This document shows, in pieces, positions 1 through 11,600 of a DNA stretch of 64,000 bases; position 1 is the first letter of the stretch, and the number at the start of each line of letters is the position of its first letter. Below the pieces are notes generated by a model. It saw only the letters and a list, made by a program, of their open reading frames with translations. It ran no database searches and had not been told where the DNA came from. Source of the stretch: Eutypella sp. D-1 (taxonomy: Eukaryota; Ascomycota; Sordariomycetes; Xylariales; Diatrypaceae); the NCBI GenBank assembly GCA_023313575.1, contig JAJTTP010000011.1:620001-684000 (forward strand). The letters are read 5' to 3'. The position numbers were made by a program, and so were the translations under genes.

Positions 1-587
1 GGACTGCTACTGGGAACATCCCACATGTCCCCCCCAGCCGCAGCAGTGGCGGTACCTATGTGCGGGGTGTTTATCTGAGTCGCATCCTCGCTCCACGGGG
101 ACTGCTGGTCGCCCGGCTTCTTGAAGACGACTAAGGGTGACGGGATGTCTAATCCCGAAGAAGGATGGTTTGCCTGGCTCTTTCGCTTCCTTCCCGTTGT
201 TGACAGCGACACTTCGCCACTGCTAGCCCCCGCTTTCTGGCTCTGCTGCACGATGTTCTCGATGAGACGTGCTTGCTGCTGCTGTTGGTGTTGGAGAACA
301 CTATTCTGCTGCTCGTTGTAGATGTTGGCGAAGAACGAGGGGTCCGTCATGTCCGATACTTCATTTCCACTACTGCTACTGCCGACTCTGTGACCATTCC
401 ATAGAGTTTCATCTGCGTCGGCAGCAACAAGTTGGTCCACGGGACTCAATGACCGCCCGACTCGGTTTCCCAGAGGACTAAGCGGCTCGGGCTCGGGCCT
501 CTCTGCCGGCACATGCCTAACGGGACTAGAGTCATCGATGTCCTCATCATCATCATCAGAGTCTGCCACTACCTTCCGTGGAGGCAT
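1..587 (-). CDS. N-terminal part of an unrecognised acidic, disordered protein (runs off left edge)
   Basis: An uninterrupted reading frame starts at the ATG at 587-585 and stays open to the window edge, giving about 195 residues with no visible intron. The protein begins MPPRK, followed by a run of aspartates (SDDDDEDIDD) and Ser/Pro-rich stretches. It then has a glutamine-rich segment (QHQQQQQARLIENIVQQSQ), a basic patch GRKRK and a late MWDVPSSS motif. The composition is that of an intrinsically disordered, probably nuclear N-terminus. The motif order resembles fungal proteins loosely annotated as AT-DNA-binding, but I cannot identify it with certainty and no folded domain is present in the visible part. 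The start is favoured because it is the first ATG and is followed at once by the acidic low-complexity region. The rest of the gene lies outside the window. Confidence 0.6.
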   Translation of the reverse strand, partial: MPPRKVVADSDDDDEDIDDSSPVRHVPAERPEPEPLSPLGNRVGRSLSPVDQLVAADADETLWNGHRVGSSSSGNEVSDMTDPSFFANIYNEQQNSVLQHQQQQQARLIENIVQQSQKAGASSGEVSLSTTGRKRKSQANHPSSGLDIPSPLVVFKKPGDQQSPWSEDATQINTPHIGTATAAAGGDMWDVPSSS

Positions 588-1195
588 CTTCTTTGTGAGA
601 CTGTGATTGGATTTGCTGGGGGTGGGGGGTTGTTGGTGGATAACAACAAGGTATGTAGTTAGGAAGAATTGAGCCTAGGTTGTGAGACGCGCTTGGACGC
701 GTTAAGCTGTTTTCTCCCATTATGGAAGTATTTGTAACTATCGATGCGAGTGGGTCTAATGTGTAAGGTAGGGGTACCTAGGTAATGTATGCACCCGACA
801 CCTAGGTCTAGGTACCTAGCTAGGTGAAGTATTTCGTACCTAGGTACATACCTACATACGAGTACGGGGTACCTACCTACATAGGTAGGTAGCGACTTCG
901 AAGAGGGACAGACAGGAACCTTTTTAAAAGTTCGAACCAACTTCACGAAACAATGAACGGTTTAAACGAATCATAATGCTTCGCAAAATCTTCATTCCTG
1001 AAGTCCTATCAAGTCCTAAATCATGGCTCTACACTGCTGCCATCACTATGCTGCTTGGGAAAAGCCAGAGCTTCTTCGCAGTGGTTTTACATGGTAGCAT
1101 CCACGAAGTAAGAATCGAAGCTTTCTTTGAGATCTTACACACGATCGAGTTGTTCTTTCAGTAGATAAGTCGACAAGGGAAGTAGATACCGTCGC
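588..1195. other. Intergenic region with palindromic TACCTAGGTA repeats
   Basis: This 0.6-kb stretch separates the acidic-protein gene (transcribed leftwards) from the 3' end of the alcohol dehydrogenase. It is dominated between about 765 and 895 by overlapping TACCTAGGTA/ACCTACCT motifs. No credible coding frame or RNA gene is seen. Confidence 0.6.
765..895. repeat. Cluster of palindromic CCTAGGTA / TACCTACC repeats
   Basis: Repeated palindromic units (GGTACCTAGGTA, CACCTAGGTCTAGGTACC, TACCTAGGTACATACC, TACCTACATAGGTAGG) are packed into about 130 bp. The same motif recurs singly in other intergenic regions of this window. Such motifs are known to be over-represented in many Sordariomycete genomes, and their function is not established. 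Confidence 0.6.
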
Positions 1196-2404
1196 CTAGC
1201 TCTGCCGCTTTCTAACATCCACCAGTATTTTGACGTCCTTCTCTTTCTCGTGTGTTAGCGAGAGGAGCCCATCCTCAACCACCCTATCTATCGCGATTTT
1301 ACTCGTGATCATCTCCTTCACGTCCATCGTTCCACTATCCAACGCCTTGATAACATCATGAAAATCAGCCGTAGTGTAACCTAGAGCTTTTTGGAAGTCA
1401 GCGTGATTCAGCTGCATCATTTGTGAGAGAGGCTCTCTTAAACGTCTTACCTGTTAAGAGCCGTTTTTCCCCTATTAAAAGGTCCATCATGTGAAAGGGA
1501 ATCTCCGTTCCCCAAGTGGAAACGTTCACAATAGTCCCCCTACTTCGAACTGATAGACATGCAGACTTGATGCTCGCAGCTACGCCGGCGCACTCAAAGG
1601 CTATGTCCGGCCCTTGGCCATCGCACAGCAGCTTACACTTGGAGACAACATCTTCCCTCAGTGGGTCGATGACCGCGGTGGCCCCAAAACGCTGCGCAAA
1701 TCTTGCTCGGTTGACCGAGACTTCCGCTACAATGACTTGCCCAGGTTTGCGGGCTTTGAGGCATTGGATGACAGCCAGGCCAATCGGACCCGCGCCCATG
1801 ACGAGGACGCTATCTCCAGCTTTGACGGCCGACTGTTCAATAGCATGCCATGCGACCGCGAGGGGCTCAATTAGAGCTGTGTTACGCTTGGTTTAGTACT
1901 TATTCCACTCCAACCAAGTGTGTTTTTCGGGTTCTACTCACCTCCGATGTCCGACGGAATCGTCTCGGGAAGTTTGAACGCGTACCTCGCATCCACGCAC
2001 ACATAGTCTGATAATCCTCCGCCCCAACCCATGAGCCCCACGAACCCGAAACTAACACAACAGTTCGTGAATCCTTCTCTGCACGGAGTGCATTGATCGC
2101 AGTTAATGGTAGGTTGAACAGTCACTCTATCCCCAATCTGAAGCCCATTTCGTACCTCCGACCCAACCTCGACAACATCGCCAGAAAACTCATGGCCAAG
2201 GGTTACAGGCCATGTCTCGCCGGTTAGAGGATGGGGAGTGTCTTTGAATGGTAGAAACTCGCCAGAGTGGTACGCGTGTAAGTCGGAGCCGCAAATCCCA
2301 CAGAAGGCAGGCCGGACTTTTACTTGGTGGGCGTGGCATTCAGGTTCCGGGACGCCGGAATCTAAACGAATGTCCCCAGGGCCGTGATACCGGAGGGCTC
2401 GCAT
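1196..2404 (-). CDS. Zinc-dependent medium-chain alcohol dehydrogenase (butanediol/sorbitol dehydrogenase-like)
   Basis: Three exons (2404..1942, 1876..1451, 1380..1196) join in frame to 357 residues, normal for the family. An N-terminal GroES-like domain carries the catalytic-zinc region FCGICGSDLH (about residue 35) and LGHEFSG. It also has the structural-zinc lobe CDQCTPCREGFTNC (about 100-113). A Rossmann domain follows with GAGPIGLAVIQ (about 170). Introns have GTGAGT and GTAAGA donors; the last acceptor is CTCTAG, restoring the family motif LLTGYT. The expected reaction is NAD(P)-dependent oxidation of a secondary alcohol or reduction of a ketone in the cytosol. The structural-zinc cysteines argue against it being a trans-acting enoyl reductase for the nearby synthase, since those lack zinc. 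It lies at the left edge of the cluster, so membership is possible but not proven. Confidence 0.85.
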
Positions 2405-3165
2405 GATTACCTAGCTCGATTAAGATGTCCTTGGTAAAAAGGTCCGGCTTTCAACTTTGAGTACGGTGGCCAAGGAGATGGTTCTTATACACTCCGAGCC
2501 TTAGGATTGCGGAAGAACGGCGGAATTATCCTTAGAAGTAAAGTCGCAGTCGTATATATACTAATGATATCGAGGAACGGACCAGCTGCTGCACGCTAAT
2601 CATAAGTAGGCTGACGTGTACTCCGATCTGACGTACATATTAAGAGATATCAGTGTGGCACACCTCGTACTCGGAGGCATGCAGGCCTATTTTCGCGGAC
2701 CCCCGGATCGATCATTTGTTTGATACTCCCAGGCGATTAAATCTATCATACTGATTTATTCCTCATGACTGTTCAGTCTAGAGACTTTCCAATGCCCGAG
2801 TGGGGGTCCAGGCGACATTGGCTGCATACAATGTGGCTCTAAGTTTTCTACCATCTTAGTAAATGGAAGCCTGTTTTCTCTTGTCGCACTAGGCTGACAC
2901 AGAGACCATACAAACACTACTATGTAAATGCCGAATAGACACCTAGATGCACGGGTGGTTTGAGAGTGGAAGAAGTCCATCCTACTGCCCCGCATACCAA
3001 GGTCCCTCGAATGCGACCCCACTGTAAAGGATAGGGGCTAAGGGGTTTCTGGTGGCTGACTCTACTGGTACCTAGGTAACATAGTCAAGTTTTCCTTTAG
3101 CTTATATCTATTTGTTCTAACCGGCCTGGCAAGCGGAGCACACGTTTCTCAACCCGTTTAGGTCT
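2405..3165. other. Intergenic region, no gene seen
   Basis: This 0.76-kb stretch lies between the exporter's 3' end and the dehydrogenase start and must hold the dehydrogenase promoter. An 88-codon frame at 2756-3022 has no recognisable protein character. One GGTACCTAGGTAAC palindrome occurs near 3067. Confidence 0.5.
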
Positions 3166-4985
3166 TCATTCCTGATGATTAAGTGACTTCAATGGTATCA
3201 GCAAAGCCAACAGAACACTGAACGCTGCGCCGGCCATGGAAAAGGCGAAGACGTCTTTGATTCCGACCATGTAGACTCTGACGATGGCAGCTAGATCCGT
3301 TCCACTAAATATTTGTTGAATGGAGGTCGCTCCTGTAGCCAACACCTGTGTGGCGTCGATATGAGGCGCGGCAGTAGAAAGTTCCTCGAGTAGGCGGTTC
3401 GCGAAGAGAGACTGGGCTGCCGTGACGAAGTAAGCACCCGCAAGGGAGTTAAACACTGATCAAGTATTAGTATATATGTTCTTGAGGAATAACGGAGCGT
3501 TCTGAAAACCCACTGAGCATGATGCCTGTGTTTGATTCTACTTCCTCGGGCTTCGAGAAGCTCTGGACGGCCGTCATAGGAATCTGATTGCCGAGTCCAA
3601 TACCAAAGCCGAGAAGCAGCTGGGGACCAATATAACGAGCTGTTGACGAGTCGGCGTTCAGCGTATAGAGTAGAGCGGCACCGGCCGTGGACAGGAGTGC
3701 ACTCGCGAGTTGATAAGGTTGCAGAAGCCCCGTCTTGCTTATGAGGAACCCGCTCAAAGTGGTCCCGGCAGCAAAAAGAGCTACGTACGGCAGGTTATTG
3801 ACGCCGCTCATGATGGCCGACTGGCCATGGATAGACTGGAAGTATATCGGCAGATAGAAGATGACCTGAAAGTTGGTGAGGTTGTTTCTGCGCGAGTGTT
3901 GTTAGCAATCGTGAAGACGTGGTATCAAGGACAAGTGCGATGGCACTTACATGAGGCCATATAAAGCATTCGCCCAAGTCATTCGCGATTTCATCAAGTC
4001 CAACGGCACCATGGCGTAAGTGCCTTGCATCCACTCGACCAGAGCAAAGGCAACGGTCAAGACAATCCACATGACCAAGGTAGCTATAACGCTACCATCA
4101 CTCCAGGGCTTAGACTGGCCACCCCACTCAAGAGCCAAGGTAAAACAAACAAGCGAAGTGAGGAGCAAAACGAAGCCGGGGAGATCGAGTTGCAGGATAA
4201 TTTCCTTCCACGAGGCCGCAGAGGTTTGCACGTGCCGTGGCACGTAAAAGAAGAAAAGGATAAGAGCAACTATGGGCCCTCCAACCGGTAAGTTGATCCA
4301 GAAACACCATCGCCACGTTACCTTGCTGGTGAAGGCGCCTCCAATCACCGGTCCCAGGATGGTGGAAATCATGAAGACTCCCATCCACAAGCCGATGAGC
4401 ATGGGCCGCTTCTTAGGTTCGGCAACATAATTGATCATCAGCAAAGATCCAGACAGAGTCCCTGCACACCCCCAACCCTGAATAGCACGAGCGATGACCA
4501 GGGCGACACTATTCGGGGCCGTCGCAGCCACGATGCTTCCGATCAGGAACAAGACGAAGGATGCGAGGTAGACGTTCTTAGCGTTCATGTACCTGTAGAC
4601 CTTGCCCCACATCGGCGATGTGGTGCCGGCGAGCAGGAAAATCGCGCTGCCGTACCATCCTACTTGATCGAGCTGGTGAAATTCATCTGTGATGGCAGGG
4701 ATGGCCGTAGCGACAATGCCCTTCAAGTCCGACTTGTCAGCAAGCAAACTAGTTCGAGATGCGAGATTAGGTGCTTACAAGGTCCAGTGCCGTCAGGAGA
4801 GTACTGAAGCAAATGGTGGATACGATGATAATCAGCTTTAGCCCGGTAGCATACTCGGGCGTGAAATCCGGCTGCTCGGCCGTAGCTCCACTTCGCTTTT
4901 CGGCAGGCCCCTCCAAGTCCGAGCCCAATAACTCGCCATCGCTAGTTGGGTGGGCGACGTAGACTGTTTCCGCACTGAACGCCAT
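3166..4985 (-). CDS. MFS drug:H+ antiporter-2 type exporter (14 transmembrane segments)
   Basis: Four exons (4985..4779, 4720..3951, 3887..3514, 3455..3166) give 546 residues. The ATG at 4985 is the first methionine; a GTG just upstream is not used. Hydrophilic N-terminus, then LTALDLGIVATAIPAIT in the first helix, motif A (GKVYRYMNAK) after helix 2, and antiporter motif C (LGPVIGGAF) in helix 5. All three introns (58, 63 and 58 bp) restore conserved family sequence across the joins, for example ALYGLINN and GIMLMFNSLAGAYF. Such plasma-membrane or vesicular exporters commonly sit in secondary-metabolite clusters, where they secrete the product or protect the producer. It is transcribed in the same direction as the adjacent polyketide synthase, 645 bp downstream of that gene's stop. 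Substrate cannot be read from sequence. Confidence 0.88.
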
Positions 4986-5629
4986 CACGTGCTGATCTGG
5001 TTGAAGATTTCAGTTGGATATCGTGATGATATCTAAATTATCCAGGGGATAGTCCTACGCGTAATTGACAAGACGAAGCGTCCATATCGACTTGAAATCT
5101 CATATGAGAACTTGATCATATACAAAGGCTCCGGTAGAGTCAACACAGCGTTAAACCCGAACACCGCACACATCGGCCGGTTGGGGGCCAGGCGAAGGCC
5201 AAAAATAGTAGAAACTGAAACATGTGTTGACGATTTTAAGGAGGCTGACATGAGAATGGGTTTTCAGCTCCGGGTGACGGCGAAGTCATTCTGAATACGA
5301 CGTTACGGCCCTGAATTTTAACTCCGTAAACCGAGCGCGAGTGAAAATATCGAGTGATCCACCCTCCCGAGCAGTATTGGCAGGGCGAGCTCGTGCTCCC
5401 TTGCAGGCTGACCATTACACAGAATCCTCAAGGGATTAAGACATCGCGTTCAGCCTATGCTATTCAGCCACTGAGAGATCGACAAAGGTTTCATTCAATC
5501 ATTCTGAGTACATCCAATTTAGAGTACCGCTAGCCTGGTACGACCTTAAAGTCCTAGATATTGCAGTCTATGTTCAAAGGAACGAGTTGTGAGGCTGCAG
5601 CCACTCTATAACCAATAGAAATACATCTA
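4986..5629. other. Intergenic region between PKS stop and exporter start
   Basis: This 0.64-kb stretch should contain the synthase 3' UTR and the exporter promoter. No coding frame with protein-like character and no repeat is seen. Confidence 0.5.
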
Positions 5630-8600
5630 CTAGGTCTCCGTAATATTCTGTGTAATCATCTCCGCAAGCATGGTAAGCGTCGCAGCAGGCGAAAGGAGCG
5701 TCAAGTAGGGAACATCGACCTTGAAGGCCTGGAATATCCAGGCCCGAAACTCCGCCGCAAGCATGCTGTCGACGCCGACGCTGCTGATGGGCTTGGTGAC
5801 ATCCAGTTTGTCCTTCGGAATTAGGACCAGCCCCGAGAACTTCTGGCTCACTGTCTTAAGGACAGCCTCTTCAACCGAGCTGCCGGCCTCGATGGCTTCA
5901 GCCACTTCGGCTGCAAGGCCGTTAGTTGAGCTGCTCGTACCTGTCCCAGAAGTCGTTTCGTCCAATGCGGCCGAAAGCAAGAAGGCGCGAGGGTCGCCGA
6001 GAACCGGACTCGTGCCCTCGAAGCCCTTAGCACGCAGTGCCTTCAGTCCCAGAGGCTCCAAGCCTGTCAACACATGACCTAAGGCAAACCGATCATAAGT
6101 ATCGTCCGTGCCCGTCGAACTGCTCGTTATAGTAGACAGTGCGATGTCAATGATGTGTAGCATCTCGTCCTCGTTGATAGCCTGTATACCCTTACGGAGC
6201 AACAAGGCTTCAATCTCTGGGTTCTCGTGTAGATAGCCGACTTCAGATATCATCCCCAGCCCCACCGAGACGGCGGGTATGCCGAGATTGCGGCAGTATC
6301 TGGCGAATACGTCGAGAAAGTAGTTGGCGCTGCAGTAGTTGCTCTCTGTGGCGGTTCCGACGCTCCCTGAGACTGATGAAGTCATCAGGAAGAAGTCCAG
6401 GTCCTTCTCACGCCCAGCGAGAGCGTTGTACAGATTCCAGGAGCCCGTAACCTTAGGCCTAAGGCCGGCAAGCCAGTAATCTCTAGGCATAGTGGTAAAG
6501 AGAGCTTCCTGCGCACACATTCACGATTAGTAACGTCAATTGGAAACTCTACCATCCACCGGACTTTTATTGAAGATGTTACTTACATCGAGACCCATCG
6601 CAGCTTGAATGACACCGCCGACTGGCCCAACTATACCGGCAACGGCTCGATTGACATCGTCGGAATTCACGACGTCGCCTCGGACAACCGTCACTTCAGC
6701 ACCCAGGGACTGCAGGTTCTCGACAAGGCGGCGAGCTGGGGTCTTGTCGGTTCCGCTGCGGCCCATAAAGACGAATTTTCGGGCGCCTCGTGAAAGCATC
6801 CACTTAGACATGCTCCTGCCAAGCCCTCCAAGACAGCCGATCAAGAGATAGGTTTTCTCGGAACTTAATTTGGTATCGTATTTGATCGGCATTACAGGAA
6901 TAGAGGACATGTCGTTCTGTAGGGAGACGACAACGCCGCTTCTGAGGGGGTGTTCTTCGCCTTGTTTAGAGGTGAGGGCGCGGAAGGCCTCTCCCACTTC
7001 CGAAACGTCCCAGACGCCAGGCGACAAGTCGATTCCACTGAAATGGCCGTTACGATATAACGTCATCGAGTCAGAGAGTAGCCTACGGCGTAGTGATTGG
7101 CTCGCAGGTGACTGACGAGCGATTAAGTCACCCATATCGAATGTCGTTAAAGTAATATTTCGATGTAGAACGGTAGGGTCTGCAATAACTGCTTCGGCTA
7201 GCCCAGACCCTCTCGAACCGACCTGGACAAGACGCGCACAGTCCGCACATATGGACCCAATGCTCATGGGACTCGATGTGGTCCCTGGCAGTACATTTCC
7301 GGCAAAGGATACGATGACATCGAAGCCTCGGTATCCGGAAGACTTCCTCAGTTTGGCTGCCAAGGCTGTATCGTTTGCCGTAAAGACGTGATCCTGCGGC
7401 ATCTTCAAGTCACGGAGAAGCTGTTCCTGGGCCTCTGTGCTTGTACAAGCGACAAAGACCTCCGCGCCGACCTGCTGGGCAACACGTATAGTGGCTAGTT
7501 CTGCACTGACGTCACTCGTATTCTTATCGCAGTGAATAAGGATTGATTCGTTTGCTTCAAGGCGGGCTCTGTCACGAATCGCATATATGGCCGTGCAGAG
7601 TGGGAGCGGGAGGTTCGTCATTGTCTACACAGAGTTGACGCGATCAGCAAGCGGCATTCATGTCTGGGAACCCGAGACGGATTCTGGGTTCTGAGTCCAT
7701 TCCATACCTTCAAGTCCTCACCATCATTCAGCTTGTAACAGGCCGATTCAGATACGCGTTCTCGAGTGGCAAAATAGCCAGGGGCCATGACGATGACACG
7801 GTCTCCTGGGACGAGGCGTTTAACACTAGCCCCGGCTCTCCTGACCACACCACCATATTGAGATGTACAAGTTGTATCGCTGCTATTCTCAGCGTTTCCA
7901 CTGATCGATTGAAGATCCTATAGGCCAGGACAGCTATTGTTAGCGATCGGTTGCTTAGGTCTTTCGATTCTAGCCAGCGCGCTAAAATAGGCCTACTTAC
8001 CCTGATGGTTAAGCTAATCGCCTCGACCTCGACTTCAACACAGTCTTCAGTCAGGGATGTTTCTACCCCCGCTTCTTCTCTGCGGAAAAAGATGGAATCT
8101 AACTGGCCGACCGTCTCGGAATCTAGGCGAAAAGGACGAGCCTCACCTAGGGTGAGCTCTCGTTTTTCTGCACCCAACTTCTCTCGGAAGGTGTTGTTCA
8201 AGGTCTCGGCGGGGACGAAGCGGCTAACATGCAGAACTCCCATGGTGTGGATGAACTCGAAGTCGGGCTCTGAGTCCTTGGTTTGCTTAAGTACGTCTAG
8301 TATATGAGAGGCAGTTGTGTCAATTTCGGAGGAAGGGGAGCTGGCATCGACGTCGATGTCAACCACGAAGAACCGGAGCGATGGCTGCTCGAGCATCAGA
8401 GCCCGCGAAAGTCCGAAGACGACGCCCAGCTCCGGTCGTGCCCCTTGCAGAAGCGCACCACCGGTCACCCAGATCAAATCGGCGCAATTGTCGGTAAGAA
8501 TCTTCACGAGTCGCATCTCATCCTCTGTGACGCATGAGAGCAAGGCCTCTTCGATTTCGATGGTCGCGATCACGCTTGCATACGCTTGGACTAGGTCAGC

Positions 8601-11600
8601 TGTAACTTGGTCGAGCGCCACACGACGGGCCGGCCGTCCGGTTGCGCTATATATTTGGGCATCAAGTGCGGCGTTGAGACTATGGTGGTGGCCTCGTTCA
8701 ACCTGGGTTCCCAAGTTAGCATGTAGAGAATGGCGATATAGCCGTGTGGCAGCTCGAATGAGACTTACGATAAGGACCTCTCCTGTCGCGGAGTCTGCTC
8801 CGGTTTGTTCCGAGATTTCTCTCATGCAGGGACGTGTAATGATAGTCTCATTATAGTCACCAAGCTGCGATTGAAGAGGCTTCTCGAATCCAAGCCTTTC
8901 AAGTTTGCTTGCCTCCTCAGAAGAACCAACACACACCAGGGTCCCGTTAGGTGCAATAAAATCTTTGAGGGAAGTCAGGCTGGAATCCCATCCAGCCGAT
9001 TCCCGAGGCCCCAAGAGTACTGCATCGAAAACTAGATTTTCTGAATGGTTGGATTGAGATGGCTTCTGGTTGGTAGAGTGATCTCGAAACTGTAAGGTCC
9101 CATCTCCTGCCAAGGATGCACACCACAGCGACTGGCACCTTTTGAACGAAGTAGACATCCGGAGAGTCTCTGCCACGTACGAATCATACCTCTCATCCGA
9201 GAGAAGGGCGAGAATTCGCATTTTAGGATTCTTGTGCGCAAGCAGGTCAAGAACAGCCAGTAGTCTTGTCATAGCTATCTCGTACTCCCCAGCGGACTCG
9301 GCGATCGTCGCACGTGCCACGTATCGTTCGATATATGACGAAAGTTCAAGTGTGTTCTTGGGGCTGAGCTTCGTGATATCTGGCTTCCAAACAACACGCA
9401 GCATTGGGTGTCTTTCTTCCTGATCCTGCTGCTGGATGCCACTCTGATATGCGACAAGGCGGCATCTGTTGATTTGCAAGATAGGTAAGCCGCACTCGTC
9501 AAGTAATTCTCCCGACACCCTGATAGTACCAAAGCCGACCGGCTCCGACACAGCTTTGACATTGAAACTCTTCTGTGTCGGTGAGATTGACTGATTGCGC
9601 GAAGGCGGGCGCACAACCATCTGTTCGATGTGAACGGGTACCTTACCGCGGAGCTCTCGGACAATGCCCCGCGTGTTAGCAATGATTCCAGCTTGAAATA
9701 AGGCGTCAATAGTGACTGGATGTATTATGTACTTGGACTCAGGGTCGGTCACGCTATCACGTCCTTGATGTATATCGGTACTGGCCAAGATTTTCATCTC
9801 TTGTCGCTTTGTGTGTACATGGACCTGGGTTAAAGCCTGGAAGGCGTCTTGGTAGTTTAGGCCACCCTCGGCGAACTTGCTATACCAGGTACGAGGAGCG
9901 GTGGGTTCCACATCCTCGTGTTTGATGTCAGGGAGTTTGCCCGGTACATCAAGCTCTGCGGTTACTGCCAACTTGATCAGGCCTGTTGCATGAGTAGTGG
10001 CCGCCCCGAGGACGTAGGAACTGATGTTGAACTGATGCCACTCGGACGCCCCATGTCCAGGTAGCTGGACAGGCTGCAGCGTTGTGAACAATTCAACACC
10101 AGTATCGAGCGCGTCCTCTTCCGGGAGAACGAGGGCTTTGGTGATATGAACATCTTGGAGCCTGAAAGAAATGCCCAGGGCAGTCGCTTCTGTCACATCT
10201 TTGACCTGGGATATAGCTTCGATAGCCATAGCCAAGTACCCAGCAGCAGGAACCACAGTCGTCGTGTCTAGCTTATGACCCTCTATCCATGGCACATCTT
10301 TCGCTTTGAGGACGTTTCGCCAAGAGGTTATTATCCCATTGCCACCATGCACCTGGGAGCCGAGCAGGTCGTGACGAGGATACTTCCTATTCCTCCACTC
10401 GACGCTGATGCGTGACTCGTGGAAGAGCTTCTGTTGAGGGTCATAATCCCAATGGTAGTTTGGAAGGTCCAATACCATCGCACCCTGGCTTGGCCCGGAT
10501 GCCACATTGGCCTTAAGCTTAGGAGGCCATGAACTAACCACATTGACATCCTTGAAAGATATGTCGTGGCCGTGTAGGTAGAGATCTCCCACCAACTTTA
10601 AGAGAGTGGTGACAGAGTTCTTGCCCCGAGAAAGAGCTGTACCGTAGTGCACTTTGTCTTTGCTGATGCTTAACTTGGTGCAGGTCTGTTTGATAGGTAA
10701 TTCCAGTGCTGAGTGCGGCCCGATCTCCACCAAATGATGAGAACCGAAATCTTGCAGCAGCTTCCCGACTGCGTTCTCGAATAGAACTGGGGACTCAAGA
10801 TTTGCTCTCCAGTATGCGGGGCTGATAATGCCATCCTCCACCACCTCACCGTTGACGGAAGAGATCCACTTCGCGTCGTCGGCCGGGGAAGAATTAGTAG
10901 ACGAATTTGTGGCTTCGGCATCTACCGCTGATACTGCCGCGATTAGATGATCTTCATATTCCTGGCCGAGGGCCGCCATATGGCGTGAGTGGTAGGCCTT
11001 GCCATCTGTTTTAAGGATTCTGGCAAAGATACCCTGGCTATCAAGGTGAGCCTTGAGCGCTTGGATACCATCAACGTCCCCACTAATCGTGACACTTTCG
11101 GGTGAATTAACGCAAGCAACGTTGATTTTTTCACCGAGACCAAGGCTGCGTATATTTTCGTTTGCGTCCGTGTAACCGATGCCAGCCGCCATCATTGCAC
11201 CAACCACTGCATTTGAACTTCTCGTTACGGTGTAGCCGCGGTAGTATGCAATTGTAATGGCTTGCTCAGCTGTTACATATCCAGAAGCATACGCAGCTGC
11301 GATTTCGCCCGATGAGTGGCCTAAGACACTTTGGGGCTTGACACCAAAGGTAGAGATAAGCTTCACTAGGCCGACTTGGACAGCTGTGCAAATCGGCTGA
11401 CTGCGCGAAGCGTGGTTGATCATGCTTGTATCGGCTGACTCAAGAAGAGTTCCCAGTAGGGTCCAGCTCGGTGGATGGGGCAGCAACTGCAACGTAGAGT
11501 CCATCATCTGGATGGTACGTCGAAAAATAGGAAACTCGGCAAGCAACTCACGGCCCATTTCCGGCCATTGGGCCCCCTGGCCCGTGAAAACAAATGCTAG

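Noticed and set aside
1196..2404. Alcohol dehydrogenase as the missing trans-acting enoyl reductase
   Set aside because: It has the structural-zinc Cys cluster and catalytic-zinc motif of zinc alcohol dehydrogenases, which trans-ER proteins lack.
2756..3022. 88-codon minus-strand frame between dehydrogenase and exporter
   Set aside because: No recognisable motif, no intron logic and intergenic base composition.
8317..8856. 179-codon plus-strand frame opposite the PKS
   Set aside because: It lies antisense to conserved ER-linker sequence of the PKS, is Ser/Arg-rich and has no domain; a shadow of the real gene.
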